Counted from the stretch's first letter, positions 37,324-46,882 are shown. The stretch is 64,000 nt of DNA from Mucilaginibacter sp. UR6-11 (GCF_020880695.1 NZ_JAJIWO010000005.1:124001-188000), one strand, 5' to 3'. Numbers and translations: made by a program. The notes: generated by a model from the letters alone, not told the origin.

Positions 37324-37355
37324 TTTGCACATTTGTATATCTGCACATTTGCACA
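37324..37355 (+). repeat. Octamer tandem array ending 6 nt before a start codon
   Basis: Four 8-base units of the family TTTGCACA (TTTGCACA, TTTGTATA, TCTGCACA, TTTGCACA) immediately before the ATG at 37362. A similar array lies in the same position and orientation before the glycosyltransferase gene at 47857. Confidence 0.7.
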
Positions 37356-37361
37356 TCAAAA

Positions 37362-39434
37362 ATGCACTTTCTATATCCGGCTTTTTTATTTGCATTCATA
37401 TCCCTGGCTATACCCATATTGGTTCACTTGTTTAATTTCAGGCGATATCAAAAAGTTTATTTCAGTAACGTTCAGTTCCTAAAAGAGATACAGGAACAGC
37501 AGTCATCCCGCAGAAATTTAAAAGAACTTTTGATATTGGCAGCGCGCTTATTGGCGCTTGCTTTTTTGGTACTGGCTTTTGCCCGGCCGTATATTTCAAA
37601 CCGTAACCATACCAATGCAGGGGCTAGCCGCACTATCAGTGTTTTTCTGGACAATTCATATTCTATGCAAACGCTGAACCGCGAAGGTTCATTACTGGAC
37701 GAGGCTAAACGGCGCGCAAAAGAAATCGTATCTGCCTATTCAATGAATGATAAATTCCACTTGCTTACCCAGGATTTTGAAGGTAAGCATCAGCGCCTGC
37801 TCAGCCGCGAAGAATTTAATGATGCGGTTGATGCCGTTAAGATTAGTCCCAGAAGCCGCAGTTTACAGGAGATCATTAACCGTCAGCAAAATTTATTGAG
37901 CATGCAGCCCGGTGCCGGCCGTTCAATCGACATTATTTCCGACTTCCAGAAGAACATAGCCGGCACACAGCCTTTAAAAATTGATACCGGCGTCCAGGTG
38001 AGCCTGATCCGGCTCAATGCCAATCCGCAGGTCAATGTTACGGTTGATTCGGTATGGCTGTTAAGTGCCATCCATCGCCCCGGCGAAACAGAAAAACTGG
38101 TGGTTAAATTACATAACTATGCCGGCGAAAACTCGGCTAAAATACCACTTAAGCTAACCATTAACGGCGAGCAGAAGGCATTGGGTGGCTTTACTCTGGC
38201 GGCCCGCTCCATACAAAATGACACGCTTACTTTTTCCGGCTTAAAGCCGGGTTGGCAAAGGGGAGAGATCAGCCTGCAGGACAACCCAGTTACGTTTGAT
38301 AACCAGTTTTACTTTACCTTTAATGTGAAGCAACAGATGCCGGTGCTGTTAATTGATGGTGGTACGGTTAATCCGTATTTAAAGGCGGTTTTTGGCATCG
38401 ATCAATTTTTTAAAGCTTACCGGGTGCCCGAGGGTAACGTAGATTACGCAGGTTTAGGTACTTACCCGTTAATTGTTATAAGCGACATTAAATCGGTTTC
38501 GGCAGGGTTGTCACAACAATTAAAAGTCTATGTTAGCAAAGGTGGTACTTTGGCGGTATTTCCTGCAGCCGACGCCGATCTGGCTGGCTACCGGTCATTT
38601 CTGCAGCAAATGGGTGCAGCTTATCCCGAGAAACTGAATACCGAAGATATCAAAGTATCCGCGCTTAATTTGCAGAACCCGGTATTTAAAAATATTTTCG
38701 AGGACTTTCCGAATAATCCGGATTTACCCGTGGTAAAAAAATATTTTCAGATTAACCCGGCGTCTGCCAGTTCTGAAAACCTGATGCTGCTGCCGGGTGG
38801 GTTACCATTTTGGGCCGGATACAGGAGCGGTAAAGGTAAGGTATATGTTTGCGCAGTGGCGTTAAATGAAGATTTTAGCAACCTGCCGCGTCACGCGCTT
38901 TTTGTGCCGGTAATGTTTAGAATAGCGCTGCTAAGCGGTCATGATCAGCCCTTGTTTTACAGCCTTGGGCATGACGAAACTATTGAGACCGCCCCGGTAC
39001 AATCATCTGGAAAACAATTATTAAAATTAATAAAAGGAAAGCAGAGTATTATACCTGACGTAAGACAACGGGAGGGAAGCACGCTTTTATATGTATCAGA
39101 CCAGTTGCAGGAAACCGGCCTTTATGAGCTTAAAAAACAGGACAGTACAATTTCTGTAATGGCATTTAATGACAACAGGAATGAATCTGACCTGAGTTAT
39201 TATACGGCAGCAGAGCTTCATAAAATACTGCCGGATAAAAGCAATGTTATTGAAGTTAATAAAGGCTCGATAAAAGATATTGTAAGCCAGGCAGATTTTG
39301 GTGTGCAATTATGGAAACTTTGTATAATTTTGGCATTGATTTTTCTGGCTGCCGAAATACTGCTAACCAGGTACTACAAAGCTGATAAAGCAGTACTTTT
39401 GCAAAACGAAAAATCAACCTCAATCCATACATAA
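37362..39434 (+). CDS. BatA-like N-terminal domain membrane protein
   Basis: A 690-residue protein starting MHFLYPAFLFAFISLAIPILVHLFNFRRYQ, the hallmark of the BatA/aerotolerance N-terminal family, with a second membrane segment (LLILAARLLALAFLVLAFARPY). The large middle part has a VWA-like stretch (RTISVFLDNSYSMQT, with DxSxS-like residues), and the C-terminus has a last membrane helix (LWKLCIILALIFLAAEILL). The ATG at 37362 is chosen over an upstream TTG (37290), because the first 24 residues of the longer form are translated repeat. Role in Bacteroidota: envelope or stress-related, not defined. Confidence 0.85.
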   Translation: MHFLYPAFLFAFISLAIPILVHLFNFRRYQKVYFSNVQFLKEIQEQQSSRRNLKELLILAARLLALAFLVLAFARPYISNRNHTNAGASRTISVFLDNSYSMQTLNREGSLLDEAKRRAKEIVSAYSMNDKFHLLTQDFEGKHQRLLSREEFNDAVDAVKISPRSRSLQEIINRQQNLLSMQPGAGRSIDIISDFQKNIAGTQPLKIDTGVQVSLIRLNANPQVNVTVDSVWLLSAIHRPGETEKLVVKLHNYAGENSAKIPLKLTINGEQKALGGFTLAARSIQNDTLTFSGLKPGWQRGEISLQDNPVTFDNQFYFTFNVKQQMPVLLIDGGTVNPYLKAVFGIDQFFKAYRVPEGNVDYAGLGTYPLIVISDIKSVSAGLSQQLKVYVSKGGTLAVFPAADADLAGYRSFLQQMGAAYPEKLNTEDIKVSALNLQNPVFKNIFEDFPNNPDLPVVKKYFQINPASASSENLMLLPGGLPFWAGYRSGKGKVYVCAVALNEDFSNLPRHALFVPVMFRIALLSGHDQPLFYSLGHDETIETAPVQSSGKQLLKLIKGKQSIIPDVRQREGSTLLYVSDQLQETGLYELKKQDSTISVMAFNDNRNESDLSYYTAAELHKILPDKSNVIEVNKGSIKDIVSQADFGVQLWKLCIILALIFLAAEILLTRYYKADKAVLLQNEKSTSIHT

Positions 39435-39444
39435 AGCAGCGCTA

Positions 39445-40704
39445 ATGAATTTGCTTATCAAATCCGCTATCATTGTTGATCCCAACTCGCCCTTTAATCA
39501 ACAAGTTGCTGATATTTTAATAAAGAACGGAACTATTACAGAAATTGCCCCGAACATTAAAACCGATGAAAAAGTGTTTGATGCCACGGGAAAGCAGCTA
39601 TCTCCCGGTTTTTTTGACCTGAATTGTAACATAGGCGAACTTGGCCTTGAAACCAAGGAAAATCTGCAAACCGGTACTGCCGCTGCTGCTGCGGGTGGTT
39701 TTACTGGTATAGCGCTAATGCCCAATACCCAACCACCTGTGCACTCAAAGGCCGAAGTGGAGTACCTGCTTAACCGCGCAAAAGGTAACCTGGTTGATGT
39801 ATATCCGTTGGGAACATTATCACATAAACGCGAGGGTAGGGACCTGGCCGAAATGTACGATATGTACCTGAGCGGCGCAAAGGCTTTTACCGATGGCAAC
39901 CGCCCGGTGCAGGATGCCGGTTTAATGGAGCGTGCCTTACTTTATACCAAAGGGTTTGAAGCAACTGTTTTCTCTTATCCTGAAGATACCGCTATTGCCG
40001 GAAAGGCCAAAGTGAACGAAGGTGAGATGAGCACACTACTCGGGATGAAGGGTATACCATCGCTGGCCGAAGAACTGATGATTGCACGCGATCTTTACCT
40101 GGCGGAATATACCGACTCAAAAATACATTTCAGTACCATATCCACAGCACGGTCTGTTGAACTGATAAGAGATGCCAGGAAAAAAGGCCTGAAAGTCACC
40201 TGTGACGTGGCTGCCCATCACCTTGTACTTACTGATGATGTTTTAGCCGGGTTTGACAGTCTTTATAAGGTAAAACCACCACTACGTACCCATAGTGATG
40301 TTAAAGCGCTTTTAAACGGCTTAAAAGACGGTACAATTGATGCCATCGTATCGCAACATACCCCGCACGAGATTGAATTTAAAGATGTAGAGTTTGAGGT
40401 AGCCGAATTTGGAATAACCGGTTTCCAAACGGTATTATCATTAGCGATCAAAGCCGGCTTGTCAATTGAGCTCATCATACAAAAACTGGCCGTAAACCCG
40501 CGTACAATACTTGATGTTGAGGTGCCTGCAATAGCAGCAGGCCGGCAAGCCAACCTGGTTGTCTTTGATAAGGACGCCGAATGGGAATATACCAGAGCAA
40601 ATAATCGCTCCAAATCATATAATTCGCCTTACCTGGGGCAGACTTTAAAAGGACAGGTACTTTTAACTATTAATAATAATCACTTATATAAATCAAATAC
40701 ATAA
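39445..40704 (+). CDS. Dihydroorotase-like protein lacking metal ligands (PyrX type)
   Basis: A 419-residue amidohydrolase-fold protein clearly related to class I dihydroorotase (GFTGIALMPNTQPPV, LSGAKAFTDGNRPVQDAGLM, VNEGEMSTLLGMKG, VKPPLRTHSDV, HTPHEIEFKDVEF). The metal site is gone: the usual HxH is NCN (residues 60-62, 39622-39630), HCED is YPED, the His of the QHVST motif is replaced in TIST, and the Asp of TDHAPH is Gln (SQHTPH). It is therefore unlikely to hydrolyse dihydroorotate and may, like known inactive homologues, support aspartate transcarbamoylase. It sits in an operon with genes at 40704 and 41389. Confidence 0.88.
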   Translation: MNLLIKSAIIVDPNSPFNQQVADILIKNGTITEIAPNIKTDEKVFDATGKQLSPGFFDLNCNIGELGLETKENLQTGTAAAAAGGFTGIALMPNTQPPVHSKAEVEYLLNRAKGNLVDVYPLGTLSHKREGRDLAEMYDMYLSGAKAFTDGNRPVQDAGLMERALLYTKGFEATVFSYPEDTAIAGKAKVNEGEMSTLLGMKGIPSLAEELMIARDLYLAEYTDSKIHFSTISTARSVELIRDARKKGLKVTCDVAAHHLVLTDDVLAGFDSLYKVKPPLRTHSDVKALLNGLKDGTIDAIVSQHTPHEIEFKDVEFEVAEFGITGFQTVLSLAIKAGLSIELIIQKLAVNPRTILDVEVPAIAAGRQANLVVFDKDAEWEYTRANNRSKSYNSPYLGQTLKGQVLLTINNNHLYKSNT

Positions 40705-41372
40705 TGGTCGACCCTAAAATACAAATCGCACTTGGTGCAGCTTTACAGGCTTTTTCGAAATATAACGGATTAGATGTAAGTAAAATACACGGCGAGTTTC
40801 AGTCGGTATTTGAGTTGGAGGATGACTTTTTAACAAAAGTTGACGCCTTAGACCGTGTCTTTGATGATTATCCGCAGATAGAAATTTTGCACGAGGTGTT
40901 TTTTGACTTGCTGATGATCAACTTTTTTAGCGCCGATGTTAAAAAACTGGAAGAAGATTATCTGGACACCCCTGAATGGGAAGATATAGAAGAGCAGACA
41001 TTGGATAGGGGTACAGAACTGTTGAACCTGCTGCTTTATTTAAATGAATGCGAAGATGAAGGCATTGAACCCGAACTGGAAGATTACTTAAAAGAGTTTT
41101 TATTGGTTGATGATGACGAGTTTCAGGATGAATACCGCATTTATGAGCCGGTGATAGCACACCAGATTTTGATGGAAAGCCCCGTTACAGAAATAGCTGC
41201 TGTAGCAGCTAAATTGCCCGAGGATTCTGAATTAAAAGAGTTGTTTTACCCGATGATGTGTTTTTTCCAGAACACAGATCCAACTGACGAGGACAAAAAT
41301 AATATTGCCGCCAATGCGGTAGATAAAGAATTCGATATGCCAGTGTTAAGTATATTAGAGTCATTTATTTAA
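40704..41372 (+). CDS. Acidic protein of unknown function
   Basis: A 222-residue, very acidic, helix-rich cytoplasmic protein (for example FELEDDFLTKVDALDRVFDDYPQIE, ECEDEGIEPELEDYLKEFLLVDDDEF). No family recognised. The ATG shares a base with the dihydroorotase-like stop (TAATG), so the two are translationally coupled and perhaps act together. The next gene follows after 16 bases. Confidence 0.72.
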   Translation: MVDPKIQIALGAALQAFSKYNGLDVSKIHGEFQSVFELEDDFLTKVDALDRVFDDYPQIEILHEVFFDLLMINFFSADVKKLEEDYLDTPEWEDIEEQTLDRGTELLNLLLYLNECEDEGIEPELEDYLKEFLLVDDDEFQDEYRIYEPVIAHQILMESPVTEIAAVAAKLPEDSELKELFYPMMCFFQNTDPTDEDKNNIAANAVDKEFDMPVLSILESFI

Positions 41373-41388
41373 CCTTAAAACAATTAAA

Positions 41389-41979
41389 ATGGAAGATCAA
41401 ACCAAAAAAGCAACTATCGGCAAACTTGGCGTTCGCTATGGGCTATTGATAGGCGGCATATCGCTTGTGCTGTCTGTCGTATGCAGGATAGTAGATCCGC
41501 TAATGCAGTTTACAAATATCTGGATGCAGTTATTGGGCGGTGTAATTGCAATAACATTATTAGTGGTTTTCGGAATTGAAATCAGGAAAGCTATTGGTGG
41601 TTATTGGAGTTTTGGTGAAGCCTTTAGAGGGCTGATGACTATGGCCGTATTTATAACCTTAATTAGCGTATTATATAGTTTTATCCTTTTTAAGTTTGTT
41701 GACCCCGATATGCCGGCAAAAATAAACGACGCATCAGAGAGGGTGATGACAGAACGTTTAGCAAAAATGGGGATGGATCAGGATAAAATTGATCAGGTAT
41801 CAAAAACATTTGAAAATGGCGAGTTTAAAGCAAAACTTGAACCAACCTTTAAAAATGAAGCTACCGCCTTTTGCTTCGGATTAGTTTTTTACGCGATAAT
41901 TAACTTAATTGTGGCTGCCTGCATTAAGAAAAACCAGCCACTTGTTGTTTTGGATAATGCGGTTGATGATGCGGTATAG
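41389..41979 (+). CDS. DUF4199 membrane protein
   Basis: A 196-residue protein with four membrane segments: LLIGGISLVLSVVCRIVDPL, LLGGVIAITLLVVFGIEI, LMTMAVFITLISVLYSFILFKFV and FCFGLVFYAIINLIVAACI. The central FGEAFRGLMTM block, after the second segment, and the soluble loop after the third match the Bacteroidota DUF4199 family. Function unknown. Last gene of the PyrX-like operon, followed by a strong terminator. Confidence 0.85.
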   Translation: MEDQTKKATIGKLGVRYGLLIGGISLVLSVVCRIVDPLMQFTNIWMQLLGGVIAITLLVVFGIEIRKAIGGYWSFGEAFRGLMTMAVFITLISVLYSFILFKFVDPDMPAKINDASERVMTERLAKMGMDQDKIDQVSKTFENGEFKAKLEPTFKNEATAFCFGLVFYAIINLIVAACIKKNQPLVVLDNAVDDAV

Positions 41980-42000
41980 CCCAACAAGACAGGATATAAT

Positions 42001-42036
42001 AAAAGAAGCCGCTTCAATTTGAAGCGGCTTCTTTTA
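42001..42036. terminator. Bidirectional terminator
   Basis: A 17-bp near-perfect stem (AAAAGAAGCCGCTTCAA / TTGAAGCGGCTTCTTTT) between the convergent DUF4199 and rseP genes, flanked by A/T on both sides. Confidence 0.9.
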
Positions 42037-42088
42037 TTATAATTTAAACCCTAAAGTTATTACTACAGCATTTACAATGCACCGGGTT

Positions 42089-43447
42089 TTATGGTTTACT
42101 CTTCAATACCTGTTTAACAATATCATTACCAAATACAAATACCATTAATGATATTAACAGTACAAATCCAACTATCTGGGCACGCTCCAGGAATTTGTCA
42201 CTTAGTGGCTTGCCTTTTATCATCTCAATAAGTAAGAAAACTGCATGGCCGCCGTCAAGAGCGGGTATAGGTAACAAGTTGGTAAATGCCAGCACCATTG
42301 ACAGGAAGCCTACCAGGGTCCAGAAATGCACCCAGTCAACCTTGCTGCCAAACATAGTTGCAATAACTACCGGGCCGCCAACTACTTTATTGAATTTAGC
42401 CTCACCTTTAAACACCTTGCCGATAGCTTTGGCATTGTTTGAAAACGTACCCCAGGCCTTATTAGCGCCTACCGGCAATGAGCCAAAGAAGCCATATTTC
42501 ACCGTTTTTTCTTCGGGTAAATTAAATTTAGCGGCAATGCCAAAGCCGCCGCCTTTTGCGCCCAGTTTGCCTTCTTTATTAACATCTACGGTTAATAATT
42601 TAACTTCATTATTGCGTTTTATCTGAAGCGCTGCGGTTTTATTTGCATTTTTTTTCAATTCGGTTTGCAGTTCATCATAGAACCTTATCGGTGTTCCGTT
42701 TACTGCAGTTATGCTGTCGCCTTTTACCAAGCCGGCTATCTGCGCGCCGCTACCCGGTACAACAGAATCAATGGCAAAGGTTGTACGCGGCAAGGGGCTT
42801 ATAAACTGGTCAATGCCATAGTCAGACAGGTCATTTATAATATTAGCCGGTACAGTAAGGTTCATTGTTTTGTCGCCTCTTTGCAGGGTTAAAATCGTAT
42901 GATCCAATAACACCTTTGAGCTCATCAGGTCCTCAAACCGGTCAACAGGCTTGCCATTTACCGCAATAATTTTATCACCTGCTTCAAGGCCCATTTTTTT
43001 ACCAATGGTACCTGGTACAATACCATATTTAATGCTCGAGTTTGCTATATAGCTTTCGCCTAAACGTGCGGTAAGCATCCAAAATATAAATATACCCAAT
43101 ACTATGTTCACAAAAACACCGCCAAGCATAACAATTAAGCGCTGCCAGGCCGGTTTTGAACGGAACTCCCATGGTTGCGCCGGCCCCGCCATTTGCTCGG
43201 TATCCATTGACTCGTCTATCATGCCCGCAATTTTAACATACCCGCCTAACGGTAACCAGCCAATGCCATACTCAACACCTTTATAGTTAAATTTAAAAAG
43301 GCTAAAGCCCCAGGCATCAAAAAATAAATAAAACTTATCCACTTTAATACCAAAAGCTCTTGCAGCTAAAAAGTGGCCCAGCTCATGCAATATCACCAAA
43401 ATCGAAAGTCCCAGTATCAACTGGCCAACCATAATTACTATACTCAT
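42089..43447 (-). CDS. rseP: RIP metalloprotease RseP (site-2 protease)
   Basis: A 452-residue inner-membrane zinc protease that cleaves membrane-bound anti-sigma factors or signal peptides. HELGH is at 21-25, followed by GIKVDKFYLFFDAWG; two PDZ domains sit between residues 130 and 300 (GLEAGDKIIAVNGKPV, SGAQIAGLVKGDSITAVNGTPI). The second metal motif is LDGGH in NLLPIPALDGGHAVFLLIEMIKGKP. Three bases separate it from dxr upstream, as in many bacteria. The ECF sigma factor at 50479 could be a downstream pathway, but there is no direct link. Confidence 0.96.
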   Translation of the reverse strand: MSIVIMVGQLILGLSILVILHELGHFLAARAFGIKVDKFYLFFDAWGFSLFKFNYKGVEYGIGWLPLGGYVKIAGMIDESMDTEQMAGPAQPWEFRSKPAWQRLIVMLGGVFVNIVLGIFIFWMLTARLGESYIANSSIKYGIVPGTIGKKMGLEAGDKIIAVNGKPVDRFEDLMSSKVLLDHTILTLQRGDKTMNLTVPANIINDLSDYGIDQFISPLPRTTFAIDSVVPGSGAQIAGLVKGDSITAVNGTPIRFYDELQTELKKNANKTAALQIKRNNEVKLLTVDVNKEGKLGAKGGGFGIAAKFNLPEEKTVKYGFFGSLPVGANKAWGTFSNNAKAIGKVFKGEAKFNKVVGGPVVIATMFGSKVDWVHFWTLVGFLSMVLAFTNLLPIPALDGGHAVFLLIEMIKGKPLSDKFLERAQIVGFVLLISLMVFVFGNDIVKQVLKSKP

Positions 43448-43450
43448 TCT

Positions 43451-44641
43451 TTATATTAAATTGTATGCCTTTACCGGCATTTGTTTTATTAAATTTTGCG
43501 CAAATATGCGTGTTTCTTTGTCAGTATTCAAATAATCGTCAAGGGTAGGTTGGGTTTGGTATTTAATGCTTTGCATACTGCTTTCGATAATATCGCTCAT
43601 GGCCATAAAGCCCAGCTCATTATTTAAAAAACCTGCAACCGCTACCTCATTAGCCGCATTTACAATGCAAGGCATATTACCGCCTTTATTTAGTGCCTCA
43701 AATGCTAACCCCAGATTTTTAAAAGTTTTAATATCCGCCTTTTCAAAGGTAAGATTAGGATAATCCATAAAATCAAACCGTTTAAAATTATTTTTTAAAC
43801 GACCGGGGTGGGCCAGCGCATACTGTATGGGTAATTTCATATCCGGCAATCCCATCTGTGCCTTTAGTGAACCATCCTCAAACTGAACCATTGAATGGAT
43901 GATAGATTGCGGATGGACAATAACCTCTATTTGTTCTGCCTCAAGATCAAAAAGCCATTTAGCCTCAATTACTTCCAGCCCTTTATTCATTAACGTAGCC
44001 GAGTCGATTGTTATTTTGGCCCCCATTACCCAATTAGGATGCTTTAACGCATGCTCGCGCGTTACGTTTACCAGGTAGTCAGAAGTTTTCCCCCTAAAAG
44101 GGCCGCCCGAAGCTGTCAGGATAATTTTCTCAATAGTGTTATCCTCTTCGCCGGCCAGACACTGGTAAATAGCCGAATGTTCAGAATCAACCGGTAATAT
44201 TTTAACGCCATGTTGTTTGGCCAGTTCGGTAATAAGCCCTCCGGCAACAACCAGGGTTTCTTTATTTGCTAACGCGATGTTTTTGCCCGCTTTTATCGCA
44301 GCTATGGTAGGCTCCAAACCGGCAAATCCCACCATCGCCGTAAGCACAACCTCAATTTCGGGATGGGTAACAATCTCTATAATTGAATTGATGCCCGAAA
44401 GTACTTTAGTTGCTGTGCCTGCCAAGGCCTGTTTTACCTCGGGGTATTTGCTTTCGTCGCAAATGACCACATAGGCGGGGTTAAACTGCAGCGCCTGTAT
44501 GATCAACAGATGGGCATTACTGTGAGCAGTTAAAACATAAGCTTTAAATAATGACGGGTTTTCGCCTATCACTTCCAGCGCCTGTGTGCCTATACTACCT
44601 GTCGAGCCAAGAATGGCTATATTTTTAATATCGTTACTCAA
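43451..44641 (-). CDS. dxr: 1-deoxy-D-xylulose-5-phosphate reductoisomerase
   Basis: A 396-residue NADPH enzyme of the MEP isoprenoid pathway; converts DXP to MEP. NADPH site GSTGSIGTQALEV (10-22), ANKETLVVAG (145-154) and the substrate and metal motif PVDSEHSAIYQCL with the flexible-loop TIDSATLMNKGLEVIEAKWLF. The 396-residue length is standard. It is in an operon with rseP downstream and GH3-like and membrane genes upstream. Confidence 0.97.
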   Translation of the reverse strand: MSNDIKNIAILGSTGSIGTQALEVIGENPSLFKAYVLTAHSNAHLLIIQALQFNPAYVVICDESKYPEVKQALAGTATKVLSGINSIIEIVTHPEIEVVLTAMVGFAGLEPTIAAIKAGKNIALANKETLVVAGGLITELAKQHGVKILPVDSEHSAIYQCLAGEEDNTIEKIILTASGGPFRGKTSDYLVNVTREHALKHPNWVMGAKITIDSATLMNKGLEVIEAKWLFDLEAEQIEVIVHPQSIIHSMVQFEDGSLKAQMGLPDMKLPIQYALAHPGRLKNNFKRFDFMDYPNLTFEKADIKTFKNLGLAFEALNKGGNMPCIVNAANEVAVAGFLNNELGFMAMSDIIESSMQSIKYQTQPTLDDYLNTDKETRIFAQNLIKQMPVKAYNLI

Positions 44642-44644
44642 TTC

Positions 44645-46144
44645 TTAAAGAATATATTCTTTTAATCCATCGGCTATTTTCCGGTCATTGGCCAGCCGCG
44701 GCACTTTGTTTTGACCCCCAAGTTTACCCTGCGAACGCATATAATTAATAAACGCATCTTTTTTCAGGCTTTGGATGATCAAAGGTTGCAAAATGTTACC
44801 ATCAATAAGGTCAAAATAATAAATATTTTTTGCTTGTAAGGCTTTATCAACTTTTAATGAGAAGCTTTTCAGGTCCTTAGGTTCAGTAACAAACTCTATG
44901 AACCATTCGTGGTAAGGCAACTGGTTTGCTTGCGGGTTTACCTGCGGCGCTACCGTAAATTCAACTATTTCAATTCCCTCCTGGTTAGCTGCGCTCATTA
45001 ACGCCTGTTCAACTTCCTCGCCAATAACATGTTCTCCAAACGCAGAAATGTAATGTTTAATACGTCCGGTCACTAATATTTTATAGGGGTTCCTGGAGAC
45101 AAATTTTACGGTATCGCCCAAGCTGTACCCCCATAAACCTGCGTTTGTGTTCAATATTAACGCGTAGTTCTTGTCTAATTCCACATCCTGCAAGCTGACC
45201 CGGGTCGGATTTTCATTGAAATATTCATCAGTAGGTATAAATTCATAAAAGATGCCTGAATTAACCAACAGTAATAATCCTTTTTCTTTTTGTGAATCCT
45301 GGAAAGCTATAAAACCTTCTGAGGCAGGGTAGGTTTCTATTGAATCAATAGCAAAACCAATGGTCTCCTGCATGCGGGACCGGTAGGGTTCAAAATTTAC
45401 CCCTCCGTATACAAATAATTTAAAATTGGGAAAGATATCTTTTATTTTTTTGCCGCCTGATATTGCCGAAAGCCTGTCGAAATACATCTGGCACCACGGC
45501 GGGATACCTGATATAAGGCGCATATCCTCCTTCGCTGTTTCCTTTACGATGGCGTCAACCTTTTCCTCCCAATCCTCAATACAATTAACCTCATAGCTCG
45601 GCAGGCGATTTTTTTGAAGATATGCCGGGACATGATGCGCGACGATACCCGATAACCGGCCTGTAGGTATGCCGGCCTTCTCGGCAAGCACCGGGCTGCC
45701 CTGTAAAAATATCATCTTACCATCCAGAAAATCAGACTTGCCAGTTTCATGGATATAGCTCAATAAAGCATTGCGGGCAGCTTTAATATGCTCGGGCATA
45801 CTTTCTTTGCTTATGGGAATATATTTTACGCCTGATGTAGTGCCTGATGTTTTGGTGAGATAGGTTGGTTTGCCGGGCCAGAGCACATCAGCTTCGCCAT
45901 TGGCAGTGCGTTTAATATAAGAACTCAGCTCTTCGTAGTCGCGGATGGGGACGTATTTTTTAAAGTCCTCATAGGTTTTTACCTGATTGAAGTTATGATC
46001 TTTGCCAAATGCCGTATTTTGGGCATGGTGTACCAGGTACTCAAAAGTTTTTTGCTGTAGTTGTACCGCGTTTTTGCGGATGCGATTGAGGTCTGTATTT
46101 ACCCATGCGGCAAAAACCTTGCTTAATATGGCTTTTAAACCCAT
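44645..46144 (-). CDS. GH3 auxin-responsive promoter family protein
   Basis: A 499-residue adenylate-forming enzyme homologue of the GH3 acyl-amido synthetases. The ATP site is YLTKTSGTTSGVKYIPIS (about 102-119), followed by TYPASEGFIAFQ and INTNAGLWGYSLGDTVKF (aspartate for ribose) and TGRIKHYISAFGEHV. These enzymes link carboxylic acids to amino acids; the bacterial substrate is unknown. Encoded between dxr and a membrane gene in a compact operon (gaps of 3 bases). Confidence 0.9.
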   Translation of the reverse strand: MGLKAILSKVFAAWVNTDLNRIRKNAVQLQQKTFEYLVHHAQNTAFGKDHNFNQVKTYEDFKKYVPIRDYEELSSYIKRTANGEADVLWPGKPTYLTKTSGTTSGVKYIPISKESMPEHIKAARNALLSYIHETGKSDFLDGKMIFLQGSPVLAEKAGIPTGRLSGIVAHHVPAYLQKNRLPSYEVNCIEDWEEKVDAIVKETAKEDMRLISGIPPWCQMYFDRLSAISGGKKIKDIFPNFKLFVYGGVNFEPYRSRMQETIGFAIDSIETYPASEGFIAFQDSQKEKGLLLLVNSGIFYEFIPTDEYFNENPTRVSLQDVELDKNYALILNTNAGLWGYSLGDTVKFVSRNPYKILVTGRIKHYISAFGEHVIGEEVEQALMSAANQEGIEIVEFTVAPQVNPQANQLPYHEWFIEFVTEPKDLKSFSLKVDKALQAKNIYYFDLIDGNILQPLIIQSLKKDAFINYMRSQGKLGGQNKVPRLANDRKIADGLKEYIL

Positions 46145-46147
46145 AGC

Positions 46148-46882
46148 TTAATTTGTTTCGGCAATATCGTCATCCACATCCTGGTGGCTGTAAACCAGCT
46201 TGCGATAGGTTACCGCCAACAGGATATTAACAAGGGGATACGTAAATATGATGGCAATTGATACAAATCCAAATCCGTCATACCTCGAAATAGCAGCAGG
46301 AAGCGCAATGAATAATAGAATTATGCCCAGCATTATCAATACTTTGAAAAAATAACCCCTGGTAAGTTCAAAGCTTTGGCGGATAGATTCAAAAGCCCCC
46401 GACTGGTCGTCAACCACAAACGTGATAAAAAACATAACACGTAAAGCAATATAAAGCGCTACAATGGCGGCAATATTTTCAAGAACCGTCTGAATGTTGG
46501 GATAGTTATCAAATTTTACCATCAAAAAATGAAATGTGGTCACCAGGAAAGCGATAAAGAAAACCACGATAAGATAGCTCACTATACTTTTAAAGGCGGG
46601 CAATACCTGCCTGAATTCAAATTCGTAATACTCACTGTCAATCACCGTAAAAATTAATTTATAGAGCCCAAGTGTGGTGTAGGCCTGTACAAATATCATG
46701 ATAAAAGAAACCGTCATTTTGCCCGCGAATGCTTCGGGCGAGATCAAATATTCTATTATGATACCCAGAATGGAAAGCAGCAAAAACGATATAAATGAGT
46801 AAACAATTATAGTGATAAAGTTTTTTTTAAAAATAGTCCAGGCAGTTTTGGTGGTTTCTGCTACAGAAAATGGATGATACAT
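46148..46882 (-). CDS. Integral membrane protein
   Basis: A 244-residue protein with about six membrane helices (for example FITIIVYSFISFLLLSILGIII, YLIVVFFIAFLVTTFHFLM, IAAIVALYIALRVMFFITFVV, VLIMLGIILLFIALPAAI). The motif AFESIRQSFELTRGYFFKVL resembles the conserved segment of the glycerophosphodiester phosphodiesterase membrane-domain family. Function unknown. Three bases separate it from the GH3-like gene and six from the glycosyltransferase upstream. Confidence 0.75.
   Translation of the reverse strand: MYHPFSVAETTKTAWTIFKKNFITIIVYSFISFLLLSILGIIIEYLISPEAFAGKMTVSFIMIFVQAYTTLGLYKLIFTVIDSEYYEFEFRQVLPAFKSIVSYLIVVFFIAFLVTTFHFLMVKFDNYPNIQTVLENIAAIVALYIALRVMFFITFVVDDQSGAFESIRQSFELTRGYFFKVLIMLGIILLFIALPAAISRYDGFGFVSIAIIFTYPLVNILLAVTYRKLVYSHQDVDDDIAETN

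Noticed and set aside
37290..37361. TTG start upstream of the BatA-like gene
   Set aside because: The extra 24 residues translate the octamer repeat; ATG 37362 gives the usual BatA N-terminus.
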